Part shown: positions 26,728 to 35,773 of the stretch, in pieces | Numbering within the stretch: position 1 is the first letter of the stretch | Layout: each line of letters begins with the position of its first letter | From: UKL13-2 sp031430555 | Lineage (GTDB): Bacteria > Pseudomonadota > Gammaproteobacteria > Burkholderiales > Usitatibacteraceae | NCBI GenBank assembly: GCA_031430555.1 | Contig: JANPBQ010000111.1 | Span: 8,043-72,042 of the forward strand | Direction of reading: 5' to 3' | Length of the DNA: 64,000 nt | The notes under the pieces: model-generated | Database searches by the model: none | What the model was told of the DNA's origin: nothing | Seen by the model: the letters and a program-made list of their open reading frames with translations, nothing else | Translations under genes and position numbers: made by a program

Positions 26728-27071
26728 TTTTGGGTGGCTATGGGAAAGCGGTGGCTGCACCACAGGCGGGATCAAAAGCGCTATGGAGGGTATGTCGCAG
26801 GTTTCCCGCACAATTTTACGCCGACGGTTTGCGCCAGGATTTTCCACTTTATTCGCCCAATCGAGGAACTTTTCAAAAACCTTGACGAATCAATGGGTTT
26901 GCCGTATCTTCCGTCTCGCAGTCGCTTGCGCAGTGTATGCACTTAGGTCGTGCTGAAGTCTCGCTCAATTCATCGAGCTCGTTTCTTTGCTCCCAAATTT
27001 CGCTACCTGATGTTTTATTGGCTGCCTTTCCTCCGGGGAGTATCCCGGTTATTTTTTCCAAAGGAAAATAC
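26728..27071. promoter_or_regulatory. Divergent intergenic region with the long cold-shock leader
   Basis: 344 bp between the MFS start and the cold-shock ATG. It must contain the promoter and a long 5' untranslated leader for the cold-shock gene, as usual for cspA-type genes. AAGGAAAA at 27061-27068 is its ribosome binding site. I cannot define a cold box with certainty. Confidence 0.45.
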
Positions 27072-27278
27072 ATGAGCAATACAGGTACCGTTAAATGGTT
27101 TAACGACGCTAAAGGTTTTGGTTTCATCACTCCCGATGGTGGCGGCGAAGATTTGTTCGCGCACTTCTCGGCGATCGAAGGCAATGGCTTTAAGTCGCTG
27201 AAAGAAAACCAGAAGGTTTCGTTCGAAATCACCACTGGCCCCAAAGGCAAACAAGCTACCGCCATCAAGCCAATGTAA
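27072..27278 (+). CDS. Cold-shock domain protein, CspA family
   Basis: 68 residues, a standard length. The two RNA-binding motifs are intact: KGFGFITPD (RNP1) and DLFAHFSAI (RNP2), and the N-terminus SNTGTVKWFNDAKGFGF is classical. It binds single-stranded RNA or DNA as a chaperone and transcription antiterminator, in the cytoplasm. The strong ribosome binding site at 27061 and a tight terminator 28 bp after the stop mark it as a single-gene transcript. Which of the CspA/CspD-like paralogues it is cannot be said without the rest of the genome; cold inducibility is likely but not shown. Confidence 0.95.
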   Translation: MSNTGTVKWFNDAKGFGFITPDGGGEDLFAHFSAIEGNGFKSLKENQKVSFEITTGPKGKQATAIKPM

Positions 27279-27306
27279 TTCGGCTTACACGGTTAGTAAA
27301 AGAAAA

Positions 27307-27335
27307 CGGCAACCTTCGGGTTGCCGTTTTTTTTT
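27307..27335 (+). terminator. Rho-independent terminator of the cold-shock gene
   Basis: CGGCAACC (27307-27314) pairs with GGTTGCCG (27319-27326) around a TTCG tetraloop, followed by nine T (27327-27335). Confidence 0.95.
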
Positions 27336-27354
27336 CGTCCCACCATTGGGAGAT

Positions 27355-27421
27355 CCGTTCGCCCTGATCCTGTCGAAGGGCCTCTCAATACAGAACCCTT
27401 CGACGAGCTAAGGGCGAACGG
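27355..27421. repeat. Family-C palindromic repeat (CCGTTCGCCCTGA type)
   Basis: CCGTTCGCCCTGATCCTGTC at the left is mirrored by CGACGAGCTAAGGGCGAACG at the right around CTCAATACAGA. The same half-site wording (CCTGAGC..GTCGAAGG) occurs at 46285-46310 and 53481-53507. It lies between the cold-shock terminator and the convergent mgtE gene. Confidence 0.7.
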
Positions 27422-27440
27422 GTTAGTAATGTCGCGTCCC

Positions 27441-28643
27441 TCACTTCACCAGCACCGTCGCCAACCCCAACAACATCCCCATGCTCACAATATCCGTCGC
27501 CGTGGTGAGAAAAATGCTCGACGCCGTCGCCGGATCGGCACCGTAGCGCTTCAACGTTAACGGCACGATTGCGCCGGAAATGCCGCTGATCATGCAGGCG
27601 CCGACCATCGCCAAAAATACCACCACGGCCAACCACAGGCCATGTGGCGAATGTTGCGCTGATGCGGTTACATACATCGCCACACCGGCAACGACGCCGA
27701 TCGGCGCGCCATTCATGGCCCCCAGCGCGCCTTCCTTGAATACCAGCTTCTTGCCGTCGCCCGCCTTAATTTCACCCAATGTGATACCGCGCAACGTGAC
27801 CGCCATCGCCTGACAACCCGTGTTGCCCGATTGCCCCGCCAACACCGGCAGGAACGCGGCAAGGATCACGAGCCGGTCGATGGTGCCTTGAAACACGGCG
27901 ACGACGCCGCCGGCGAGAAAGGCGGTGAGCAGATTCAATTGCAACCACGGGTGGCGAAATTTGAAACTCTGCATCATCGGTGTGGTGACGCGTTCTTCTT
28001 TTTCTACACCCACCATGCTGCCGGCCTGCGCCGTAATCTCGAATGCTTCGGCCTGAAAGATCACCTGCCCTCGCACCAGCCCCAGCAGGATTCCGGCTTC
28101 ATCGCAGACCGGGTACACCGGATAATGGCGGTGCAAGGTTTCCCGCATCGCGTCCGAAAGCGGAATATCCGGCCGCAGCGAAAACGCGTCGCGAAGCATC
28201 ACGTCTTCGAGTTTCACCGCGTTGTCAGCGAATAGAAGATCGCGCATCGTCACCACGCCCAGCATGCGGCCATCCGGGGCGGTGACATAGCCGTAAGTGA
28301 TGAAAGCGGATTTGATCAATGTGCGCAGTGTCTCGGTCGCTTCGCCGACCGTCGTCGCGGGCGGAAACATCGCGTAGGCGGGCTCCATCAGGCGGCCCAA
28401 CGTGCCTTCGCTGTAAGTCTGATTTTTTCGCCACTGCGCGGCGACTTCCGGCGGCGCCGCTTCCATGATGTCGCGGCGGGTTTCCTCTGTGAGCGCCGCC
28501 AATATGTCGAGTACGAATGCCGGATTGAGCTGCACCAGCGCATCGCGTGCCGCATCCGGCGGCACCGGTTCCAGCAGTCGCGCGGCCTCGGTTGCATGTC
28601 GCGCCTGAAGTTCATCGACCAGGCGCTTCGAAACATCGTCCAT
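27441..28643 (-). CDS. mgtE: Magnesium transporter MgtE
   Basis: 400 residues from ATG 28643, backed by GAGGAG on the minus strand. An N-terminal helical domain (LLEPVPPDAARDALVQLNP), two CBS domains (about residues 95-215; ITYGYVTAPDGRMLGVV, HYPVYPVCDEAGILLGLV) and five transmembrane helices (about 245-395) are all in the expected order. The pore region GQSGNTGCQAMAVTLRG and the C-terminal TATDIVSMGMLLGL fit MgtE, a Mg2+-gated channel of the inner membrane. It is somewhat shorter than the usual ~450 residues because the N domain is compact. It is divergent from the small gene at 28789. Confidence 0.94.
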   Translation of the reverse strand: MDDVSKRLVDELQARHATEAARLLEPVPPDAARDALVQLNPAFVLDILAALTEETRRDIMEAAPPEVAAQWRKNQTYSEGTLGRLMEPAYAMFPPATTVGEATETLRTLIKSAFITYGYVTAPDGRMLGVVTMRDLLFADNAVKLEDVMLRDAFSLRPDIPLSDAMRETLHRHYPVYPVCDEAGILLGLVRGQVIFQAEAFEITAQAGSMVGVEKEERVTTPMMQSFKFRHPWLQLNLLTAFLAGGVVAVFQGTIDRLVILAAFLPVLAGQSGNTGCQAMAVTLRGITLGEIKAGDGKKLVFKEGALGAMNGAPIGVVAGVAMYVTASAQHSPHGLWLAVVVFLAMVGACMISGISGAIVPLTLKRYGADPATASSIFLTTATDIVSMGMLLGLATVLVK

Positions 28644-28788
28644 TGGATCGCTCCTCGTGGTGGCAGGCTGGCAACGCCCGGCTCTTCGAAGCGTACCCGA
28701 ATCGCGCGCGGCTCGCCACTGCCAGGGCTTTTGGGCGTACGATGGCGATACGATGTCCCACTCCGCTCCCCCCAAGCCAGGAAATACC

Positions 28789-29052
28789 ATGCCCAGCGAC
28801 AATGCCGCCGCCGCGTCGAATCCCGTACGCGATATGGCGGTGCAGATTTACGTTCAATTGATTCACGGGCAGGTTTCGGTCAACGGCGACGCTGTCAAGA
28901 TCGCCACCAATCCGGAGAGTCTCGCCAAGATCAGTTTCAAACTCTCGGAAGCGTTTCATAAGACGGAAAAGGAAATCAACGCCAGCGCCGCACCGACATC
29001 GGTAAAGTTCGACGTCAACAAGCTCGATTTCGACGCGTGGACGACAAAATAA
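28789..29052 (+). CDS. Conserved-looking small protein of unknown function
   Basis: 87 residues from ATG 28789, chosen for CCAGGAAA upstream; an ATG at 28753 in frame lacks a ribosome binding site. The sequence is soluble and mainly helical (DMAVQIYVQLIHGQVSVNGD, then ESLAKISFKLSEAFHKTEKE) with a C-terminal DVNKLDFDAW. No signal peptide or membrane segment is present. I do not recognise a named family. It is transcribed away from mgtE and shares only the promoter region with it. Bases 29053-29230 hold nothing else apparent. Confidence 0.65.
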   Translation: MPSDNAAAASNPVRDMAVQIYVQLIHGQVSVNGDAVKIATNPESLAKISFKLSEAFHKTEKEINASAAPTSVKFDVNKLDFDAWTTK

Positions 29053-29230
29053 GTTTTCGGTAGCGTCGCGTTGCAGATTCTTGTTTTTTTGAAGTTACGA
29101 TCGGACACAACTCACCGATTGATTTTCCGTAAACCTCCACCCGCGCTCAGGCGTTAACTGGTTGCGCGATGACATGCCACCGATCGTGCGCAGCAAGTTT
29201 CGCGGGGTGGCGCTACTGGAGGTTACGACG

Positions 29231-29614
29231 ATGTTTACATTCAAGTTCGCGCGGAAAGTAATGCCTGCATTGCTGATTGCTACCGGCACACTGGGTGCGT
29301 TGGCAATTCCACAAGTTAGCACCGCGTCCACGGGCGTTTACGTGCAGTTTGCGCCGCTGGCTCCGCGTTTTGAGCGGCATCCGGAGCCGCGCCACGGTTA
29401 CAACTGGGTGCCGGGATACTGGGATTGGCGCGGTCATCGCCAAGTCTGGATTGCCGGTGCCTGGGTGCAAGCGCATCACGGCTATCACTATCAGCCGCAT
29501 CGCTACGTTTCGCACAATAACCGATGGCAACATGAACGCAACCGCTGGGATCGCGATGGCGATGGCGTGCCCAATCGCTACGATCGGCAGCCGGACAATC
29601 CTTACCGGCGTTAA
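29231..29614 (+). CDS. YXWGXW-repeat (BcpO-type) secreted protein
   Basis: 127 residues from ATG 29231, with GGAGG 9-13 bases upstream. A signal peptide ends near PQVSTAS (about residue 32). The mature protein carries the tandem W-rich motif YNWVPGYWDWRGHRQVWIAGAW, as in YXWGXW-repeat proteins of Betaproteobacteria. It ends with DRDGDGVPNRYDRQPDNP, a calcium-binding, thrombospondin type-3-like unit. Likely periplasmic or outer-membrane-attached, with unknown role. It converges with the sulfurtransferase gene, and the two share a hairpin at 29632. Confidence 0.85.
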   Translation: MFTFKFARKVMPALLIATGTLGALAIPQVSTASTGVYVQFAPLAPRFERHPEPRHGYNWVPGYWDWRGHRQVWIAGAWVQAHHGYHYQPHRYVSHNNRWQHERNRWDRDGDGVPNRYDRQPDNPYRR

Positions 29615-29631
29615 TCTGACAACAAGCAGCA

Positions 29632-29660
29632 GCGGTGATCGCGCAACACGCGATCACCGC
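29632..29660. terminator. Bidirectional hairpin between convergent genes
   Basis: GCGGTGATCGCG (29632-29643) and CGCGATCACCGC (29649-29660) pair perfectly around CAACA. Neither side has a T-run, so it may act as a weak or Rho-assisted terminator. Confidence 0.6.
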
Positions 29661-29673
29661 CGCAGCGATGCAG

Positions 29674-30687
29674 CTACTTCGCGGTCTTGGTTGCAGCCAG
29701 TTCCTTTTCCAGATTGTCGATGCGTTTTTGCATGCCATTCATTTTGGCTTGCAAGTTGCCGACGTTGAAAAACGTCACGTCATCCGCCGGCGCATCGAGC
29801 GTGGCCCCATAGCCGATCCATGACGAATCATAGACGCGCACGTTCTTGAATCCCAAATCGGCGAGCACCGTCGCCGTTTCCGAGGCGCGCACGCCGCTCT
29901 GGCAATAGACGATAGTTTCCTTTTCCGGGTCGAGTTTTGAATACAGCGCGAGCAATTCCTTGCGCGGCTTCAAGTTCATGCCGTCCTTGTTTGCCACCAG
30001 TTTCTTTTCGAGTTTCGCGGCAGTGTCGGGATCGACCTGGTTCTCAAGGTAGTTGATCGAGACCGCGCCCGGAATATGTCCGCCGCGAATCGCACGGATG
30101 TCCTCGCCGCGAAATTCAGCCGGTGTGCGCGCATCCACAATCTGCACGGTCGGGTCTTTCAATTTGCGCACGACTTCGGCGGTATCGACCATCAACTCCG
30201 TGCGTAGTTTTATTTTCAGGGCGACAGGCGTGCGTTTGATCGGATCGGTCGCGATCGGCTGACCGGCGGTTTTCCAATCGTCAATGCCGCCGTGATAGAC
30301 CTTTGCGTTGGCGGCGCTGAAGTAATTCAATGTCGTCAGGCCGAAGTAGACGAGGGGACTGCCCTTCAATCCATAGACGACAATTTCCTTCGACGGATCG
30401 ATGCCCGCATCGCCCAGAATTTTTTCGATCTTCGCCATCGCGATGTAGTCTTCGCGGTGTTCGTCGCGCAGTTCGGCGCCGATATCGCCGACGTTCACCG
30501 CCCCCGGGATGTGGCCCATTTTGTACATCGACGCCGCCCGCGTGTCCCAGATAATGGCACCGCGCTTCTGCGCCTCGATCACGTACGCCGTCTCAACGAT
30601 GGCGGACGTGCTCGCCCATGTCGATGCGGCCAGCGAAGCAAAACCCACCGCGCAGGCATGCAATGTCTTGCGAAACGTCATGTTCAT
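29674..30687 (-). CDS. Periplasmic two-domain rhodanese (sulfurtransferase)
   Basis: 337 residues from ATG 30687, with GAGGAG upstream on the minus strand. A signal peptide ends near ASTWAST (about residue 26). Two rhodanese domains follow: the first (about 30-160) lacks the active cysteine (VVYGLKGSPLVYF), and the second (about 165-300) has C262 in CQSGVRA, the catalytic loop of 3-mercaptopyruvate or thiosulfate sulfurtransferases. The inactive first domain is usual. The end (LQAKMNGMQKRIDNLEKELA) forms a coiled coil, suggesting oligomerisation or anchoring to a partner. Transfers sulfane sulfur in the periplasm. No operon partners. Confidence 0.9.
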   Translation of the reverse strand: MNMTFRKTLHACAVGFASLAASTWASTSAIVETAYVIEAQKRGAIIWDTRAASMYKMGHIPGAVNVGDIGAELRDEHREDYIAMAKIEKILGDAGIDPSKEIVVYGLKGSPLVYFGLTTLNYFSAANAKVYHGGIDDWKTAGQPIATDPIKRTPVALKIKLRTELMVDTAEVVRKLKDPTVQIVDARTPAEFRGEDIRAIRGGHIPGAVSINYLENQVDPDTAAKLEKKLVANKDGMNLKPRKELLALYSKLDPEKETIVYCQSGVRASETATVLADLGFKNVRVYDSSWIGYGATLDAPADDVTFFNVGNLQAKMNGMQKRIDNLEKELAATKTAK

Positions 30688-30785
30688 CGTAAACTCCTCT
30701 GCTTTTGGGGAAAGAAAACTATACACTCGTTGCGGCGCAGGAGGCTTCCATTGAGCCGGCAATTAAATGTGTCGAAGCGCGCCAT

Positions 30786-30860
30786 TTCCCCGCGTAGGCG
30801 GGGATCCAAGTTTCATGCGATTCCGCTATGGAACTTGGCCCCCGCCTACACGGGGGAAGG
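30786..30860. repeat. Palindromic repeat, family-A-like interior
   Basis: CCCCGCGTAGGCGGGGATCC and its mirror GCCCCCGCCTACACGGGGG, with inner arms CCAAGTT/AACTTGG. The 352-bp gap between the rhodanese gene and glnS contains this repeat, the copy at 30934 and no gene. Confidence 0.7.
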
Positions 30861-30933
30861 AAAAAATTGAAGTCAGTTCAACTTGTTTAATTGCCGGATC
30901 AACCTCAATGACCGCCCCATAACCATAAAGTCA

Positions 30934-30986
30934 AGCACTGGCGCGGCGTTCCATGGCAAATGATCCAGAAAAGCCCGCCAAATAGC
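30934..30986. repeat. Family-B repeat, degenerate right arm
   Basis: AGCACTGGCGCGGCGTT matches other family-B left arms; the right arm is reduced to GCCCGCCAAATAGC. Confidence 0.55.
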
Positions 30987-31039
30987 CTGCCCCGGAATCG
31001 ATCCGCGGGCGATCTACGGGTATGAGCTCTGGGAAACGA

Positions 31040-32842
31040 CTACTTTGCGCTCCACGAATCCCGCAACGTCACCGCTCGATTGAATACCGGCGCGCCGGGT
31101 TGGCTGTCGACACGGTCCGCGACAAAATAGCCGTGGCGCTCGAATTGAAACCGGTCCTCGGCCTTGGCGTTTTTGAGCGAGGGCTCAAGATATGCGCGGA
31201 TGGTTTTCTTCGAGTCGGCATTAAGATCGTCCAGAAAATTTCCGGTTTCGCGGCCCGGATGCGGGTTCTTGAACAATCGGTCGTACAAACGCACATCGGC
31301 CTGCCAGGCGCTATTCGCACACAGCCAGTGAATGTTACCTTTCACTTTGTAGGCATCGCTACCCGGCGTGCCGGATTTGCTGTCAGGAAAATATTCCGCC
31401 AACACTTTGACAATATTGCCGGCGGCGTCTTTTTCGTAGCCCGTGCATTGGATGACAAAGCCGTAACGCAACCGCACCTTGTTGCCGGGAAATAAACGGA
31501 AATATCCCTTCACGGGCGTTTCCTGAAAATCCTCGCGCTCGATCCAAAGCTCGCCCGAAAATGGCAGGGCGCGCTTGCCCAGCTCCGGCTGCTGCGGGTG
31601 ATTCGGCGCATACGCTTCTTCGGTTTTTCCGTCGGGGTAATTGGTGATGACGAGCTTCACCGGGTCCAGCACCGCCACGCGCCGCAGCGTGGATTCATTC
31701 AAGTGGTCGCGCATACAGTCTTCGAGCACGCTGTAATCGATCCAGCCCGCCGATTTGCTGACGCCGGTGCGTTCGGCAAATACGCGAAAACCTTCCGGCG
31801 TGTAGCCGCGCCGCCGTGCGCCGGCCAGTGTGGGCATGCGCGGATCATCCCAGCCATCGACGTGCTTTTCCGTGACGAGCTGATTCAGGAAGCGTTTGCT
31901 GGTCACAACGTAGGTCACATTCAATCGCGAAAATTCGATCTGCTTCGGCAAGGGGTCGGCGAAAAATCCCGCGTCGCGCACGTGTTCGAGCAGCCAATCG
32001 TAGAACGGCCGCTGATCTTCAAACTCCAGCGTGCAGATCGAATGGGTGATTTGCTCCAGCGCGTCTTCCAGCGGATGCGCGTAGGTGTACATCGGGTAGA
32101 TGCACCATTTGTCGCCGGTGCGATGGTGATGCCCGCGCTTGATGCGGTAGAGCGCGGGATCGCGCAAATTAATGTTGGGCGAGGCCATATCGATCTTGGC
32201 ACGCAAGATCAACGCGCCATCGGGATGTTGGCCGTCACGCATTTCGCGGAACAAGCACAAGTTTTCATCAATGCTGCGCGAGCGCGAAGGTGAATCGCGG
32301 CCCGGCTCAGTGAGCGTGCCGCGATACTCGCGCATTGCCTCAGCCGAGAGATCGTCGACGTACGCAAAGCCTTTCAGAATCAGCGCCTCGGCGAATTGGT
32401 ACATCCAATCAAAATAATCCGATGCGAAATACAGATTGCTCTCACCGTCTTTCGCGACATCGAATCCCAGCCAGGCAAGGCTTGCGAGAATCGAATCGAC
32501 GTATTCCTGCTCCTCTTTTTCTGGGTTGGTGTCGTCGAACCGCAGATGGCAGCGGCCGCCGTAACTCTCGGCCAAGCCGAAATTCAGGCAAATGGATTTG
32601 GCGTGGCCGATATGCAAATATCCGTTCGGCTCAGGTGGAAATCGTGTGCGGATTTTTGCGTGATCCCGCGCGCCATTCGCGTGATCGGTCGCGAGGCCCG
32701 GCTTGCCCGCCCATTTACGTGTGGCGAATCTATCCGCCGCGAGATCGGCTTCGATGATGTTGCGGATGAAATTGGTCGCGTGTGCGGACTCGGGCGCAGT
32801 GGCACCGGCGTTGTTCTTGGGAATGTCGTTGCCGTTCGGCAT
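31040..32842 (-). CDS. glnS: Glutaminyl-tRNA synthetase
   Basis: 600 residues, class I aminoacyl-tRNA synthetase that charges tRNA-Gln with glutamine. The HIGH motif is in PEPNGYLHIGHAKSICLNFG; the second motif appears as VTSKRF, matching the VMSKR of bacterial GlnRS. The catalytic core is followed by the beta-barrel anticodon-binding domain. It is longer than E. coli GlnRS by about 45 residues because of an N-terminal extension (residues 1-40, including PESAHATNFIRNIIEADLA). Having GlnRS suggests that the organism does not depend on the transamidation route for Gln-tRNA. It runs in the same direction as the protease gene upstream, with a 78-bp gap. Confidence 0.96.
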   Translation of the reverse strand: MPNGNDIPKNNAGATAPESAHATNFIRNIIEADLAADRFATRKWAGKPGLATDHANGARDHAKIRTRFPPEPNGYLHIGHAKSICLNFGLAESYGGRCHLRFDDTNPEKEEQEYVDSILASLAWLGFDVAKDGESNLYFASDYFDWMYQFAEALILKGFAYVDDLSAEAMREYRGTLTEPGRDSPSRSRSIDENLCLFREMRDGQHPDGALILRAKIDMASPNINLRDPALYRIKRGHHHRTGDKWCIYPMYTYAHPLEDALEQITHSICTLEFEDQRPFYDWLLEHVRDAGFFADPLPKQIEFSRLNVTYVVTSKRFLNQLVTEKHVDGWDDPRMPTLAGARRRGYTPEGFRVFAERTGVSKSAGWIDYSVLEDCMRDHLNESTLRRVAVLDPVKLVITNYPDGKTEEAYAPNHPQQPELGKRALPFSGELWIEREDFQETPVKGYFRLFPGNKVRLRYGFVIQCTGYEKDAAGNIVKVLAEYFPDSKSGTPGSDAYKVKGNIHWLCANSAWQADVRLYDRLFKNPHPGRETGNFLDDLNADSKKTIRAYLEPSLKNAKAEDRFQFERHGYFVADRVDSQPGAPVFNRAVTLRDSWSAK

Positions 32843-32920
32843 GGGGCGGTTTCAATCGGAGGCTAATCCGAAATTTTCTCATAGGCACGCCGCGAATGCG
32901 ACTCTAAAACACTGGCTCGA

Positions 32921-34012
32921 CTACTGCAAACTCGGCCCCGGCCCGCCGCGCGGGCTCATCTCCGCGATCCAATCGGCGGGTACCGCGAAATTGAGGTTCT
33001 GCCCGCTGCGCAGCTGGAACGTGGTGATGCCGATCAATTGCCCGGAAATGTTGAACAAACCGCCGCCGCTGGAGCCCGGCGAAATCGGCGCGGTGGTTTG
33101 CAGGATCGTGCCGAGTTTGGTTTCGCGCAATGACGAGACGATGCCTTCGCTGATGGTGAGCTCCAATCCCTGTGGCGCACCGATGGCGAAAACTTTTTGG
33201 CCAGTGCGTACATATTGCATCCCGCCGATTTCCACCGCCGGCGCACTGAACCCGCCGGCGACCGTGAGCTGGCAAAGATCGTAGGTTTCGTCGGCGAGTG
33301 CGACATGCGCGGTGAAACTATCCTTGCCCGCGCGCACCTCGACAATCGGCCCCTTGAGCGCGACGTGACAATTGGTGATCACGGTTCCGCGCGCGGTGAC
33401 CACGCCGCTGCCGCCGCCGATCGGCACGTGCGAATCATCCATCACGACGATGCGCACGATGCTGTTGGAGACTTCGGCGAACACTTGATCGCCGGAGCGC
33501 GGCCCGGTGTTGACAGATTTCTCGGCGGGCGGGGCAGGCGGCTGGGCGCTCGACAGCGGCTCGGATGAAACCGGAATCGACGACGTATTCACTGCGTTGC
33601 GCGCCGCAACTGTCGGCGCATCAGGCGTTCGCGATTTTCCCATCAACATGACGCCGACAAAAATGGTCATCAACATTGCCGCGACAGCAATGCCGATGCC
33701 GATCAGGCGGCTGCGCGGCGCGGATGATTTTTCTTCGTGGGGCTGATCCTCGGCAAAATCCATCGGCGGCGGCATCGCGACGTTTCGTAGTCGCGGCAGC
33801 GGCGCGACCGGTTCGCCAAGCGATTGATCGTAGGTTGCGCGATTGGTTGCGTCCGAGAGCGTGTAGTACGCATCGGTCAATAATGCCTTTGTATCAGGAT
33901 CATCGACGCCGGATTGCGTGAGGCGGTCGCATGCGCGCTGGTACGCCTGCCCGATCTCGGCGTCGCCCGCGTTGTTCTTGATTTGCAGAATCTGGTAGTA
34001 GTTCTTTTTCAT
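32921..34012 (-). CDS. J-domain-like / transmembrane / trypsin-like serine protease fusion
   Basis: 363 residues. Residues 1-66 resemble a DnaJ domain (NYYQILQIKNNAGDAEIGQA ... LLTDAYYTLSDATNRATYDQ) but without the HPD loop, which here reads TQSGVDDP. After a proline-rich linker comes one transmembrane helix (about 103-124) and a second linker. A chymotrypsin-fold protease follows with triad H216 (TNCHVAL), D245 (ETYDLCQL) and S315 (SPGSSGGGLF). The orientation places the protease in the periplasm and the J-like part in the cytoplasm. DegP-like proteases share the fold but lack the N-terminal part, and no PDZ domain follows here. Missing HPD suggests it does not stimulate Hsp70 in the standard way. 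Confidence 0.82.
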   Translation of the reverse strand: MKKNYYQILQIKNNAGDAEIGQAYQRACDRLTQSGVDDPDTKALLTDAYYTLSDATNRATYDQSLGEPVAPLPRLRNVAMPPPMDFAEDQPHEEKSSAPRSRLIGIGIAVAAMLMTIFVGVMLMGKSRTPDAPTVAARNAVNTSSIPVSSEPLSSAQPPAPPAEKSVNTGPRSGDQVFAEVSNSIVRIVVMDDSHVPIGGGSGVVTARGTVITNCHVALKGPIVEVRAGKDSFTAHVALADETYDLCQLTVAGGFSAPAVEIGGMQYVRTGQKVFAIGAPQGLELTISEGIVSSLRETKLGTILQTTAPISPGSSGGGLFNISGQLIGITTFQLRSGQNLNFAVPADWIAEMSPRGGPGPSLQ

Positions 34013-34076
34013 CGATGCGTCAGCGTATTGGTGCGAAAACAGTCCGAGAAATTCGTCGAAAGTATAGCCGAGGCGA

Positions 34077-35369
34077 CTATTGATCCGTGCTTACCGCACG
34101 ACGCCCCCGTGCTTCATCGACACCCGCCAGCACGATGAGTGCCGCGATGAAAAACACGATCGTGATCAGCATCGCAAGGCGGTGGTTGCCACCACTCGCC
34201 CACGATACCGTGCCATAGGTGAGGGGCCCGAGTATCGCCGACAACCGTGTGGCGACACCCCACAATCCGAAGAATTCCGCCGCGCGATCCGGCGGCGAAA
34301 AGAACGCCACCAGGGCGCGACCCGCAGACTGGCTGGATCCCATGCAGACACCGGCCAGATTGGCCGCCACCCAGAATAGCGGCGGCGTGGTCGCGAACCA
34401 GGCGAAAACGACCATCGCCATCCAGCCGACGAGTGTGATCGAGAGCGCATTTTTCTTGCCGATGGCGTCTTGCACATAGCCAAAGCCGAACGCGCCGATG
34501 CAAGCGGTGACATTCACGACCAACACCAGAATCAACGTATCTTGCGTCGTGAAACCCATCACTTCCTGCGCGTAAATCGCCGCCAGGGTGATCACCGTCG
34601 CCACACCCGCCTGATAGCAGGTGCCACACAAAAATACGCGCAACAAGTCCTTATATCGTGCTGCTTCGCGCGCGGTTTTGGCGAGCCGCGAAAACGCGTT
34701 CATTGCGTCGCTTGCAACGGGTGCCGGCACGGCGCGTTCTTTCAACCAGATAAAAGTCACCATTGCGCCCAGCACATAAACAACTGCGGTGATGAGATTG
34801 GTTGCCGGCACCGCTTCCGATGTCGACTGGCCGCGTGTCGCGGCGGTCATGATCCACGCCAGGCAGATTCCCAACGCAACCAATCCGCCCACATAGCCCA
34901 AGCTCCAGCCCCAGCCGGACACCTTGCCCAGCGACCCCGGCCTGGCCAATTCCGGCAGGAACGCCGCAGTGATGTTCTCGCCGATGGCGTAGCAAAAATT
35001 CGAAATGATGACGAATACCGCCGCCCAGAGAATCATTCCCGGTCCGGCGAGCGAAAGCAGCGCAGTGGAAATGACGCAGCCGGTCGTCACGATCATCAGC
35101 ACGCGTTTTTTCGCCGCGCGCGCATCCGCGTAGGCACCGATAAATGGGCCCGCGATCATCACGGCGAGATACGAAACGGCGAGCACGGCAGTCCAGGCAA
35201 AAGTCGCCCATTCGGCTTTCTGCGCGACGACCGAAACGAAGTACGCGTTGAACACGGCGGTGAGCACCACCGTTGTGTAGCCTGAATTGGCGAAGTCGTA
35301 CATCGACCAGGCGAAGACTTCGCGTTTTTGGACGCCGGGATTAAGCGCGGAAGTTGATGGGTTTTGCAT
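34077..35369 (-). CDS. MFS transporter of the UMF1/Atg22-like family
   Basis: 430 residues from ATG 35369. It has about 12 hydrophobic segments with the N-terminal AWSMYDFANSGYTTVVLTAVFN motif that is diagnostic of the UMF1 (Atg22-like) permeases, plus GPFIGAYADARAAKKR after helix 2. Bacterial members are uncharacterised; the yeast relative exports amino acids from the vacuole. A role in amino-acid or peptide efflux is possible. It converges on nothing; the J-protease gene lies 64 bp downstream, reading the same way, so the two could be co-transcribed. Confidence 0.88.
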   Translation of the reverse strand: MQNPSTSALNPGVQKREVFAWSMYDFANSGYTTVVLTAVFNAYFVSVVAQKAEWATFAWTAVLAVSYLAVMIAGPFIGAYADARAAKKRVLMIVTTGCVISTALLSLAGPGMILWAAVFVIISNFCYAIGENITAAFLPELARPGSLGKVSGWGWSLGYVGGLVALGICLAWIMTAATRGQSTSEAVPATNLITAVVYVLGAMVTFIWLKERAVPAPVASDAMNAFSRLAKTAREAARYKDLLRVFLCGTCYQAGVATVITLAAIYAQEVMGFTTQDTLILVLVVNVTACIGAFGFGYVQDAIGKKNALSITLVGWMAMVVFAWFATTPPLFWVAANLAGVCMGSSQSAGRALVAFFSPPDRAAEFFGLWGVATRLSAILGPLTYGTVSWASGGNHRLAMLITIVFFIAALIVLAGVDEARGRRAVSTDQ

Positions 35370-35773
35370 TGAGGAATGTTATCCGGAACGGCGTTGGTGC
35401 ACCACTCAATTGGCGATTTCGCCATTTAAGGAAGTACCGATTTATTTCCCGCGAGGGCGCGCGCCTTGATTTGGATGGGCTGCAAGGCGCAAACCGCAGC
35501 CCCCGCCTTAACACCTGCCGGGGCAGGCTGCGCACCACTATGGCGAGGATTTGCAACACCGCGGTCCGCCCAAAGCAAGGATGCGCGTCCCGCGAGGGAA
35601 TAGATCGGCGCTTCCTTCAAGCCCATGTAATCCTTGCGCGGCCCGCCGCGTTGACCCAGACGCGGCAGGTCGTAAGGCGACAGCAGGTAAAGCGCGCCTA
35701 TGCTAGGACTCTTGCGCTTTCCCGTCATCCCGTACTTCTCACTCACTCATCACTACATCCGGAGATGCATAAA
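35370..35773. other. Intergenic region of 404 bp without a supported gene
   Basis: Contains GC-rich partial palindromes (for example the stretch near 35500-35530) and two copies of CCCGCGAGGG (about 35449 and 35599) but no gene that I can support. A 106-codon open frame on the minus strand (35426-35746) was examined and not accepted. The promoter for 35774 is presumably near its 3' end. Confidence 0.45.

Noticed and set aside
34470..35285. 271-codon open frame on the plus strand within the UMF1 permease gene
   Set aside because: Antisense to a well-supported membrane transporter; rich in His/Arg/Gln as typical of a complement frame.
35426..35746. 106-codon open frame on the minus strand
   Set aside because: Composition is unlike a folded protein, it has no ribosome binding site and it overlaps GC-rich palindromic sequence.
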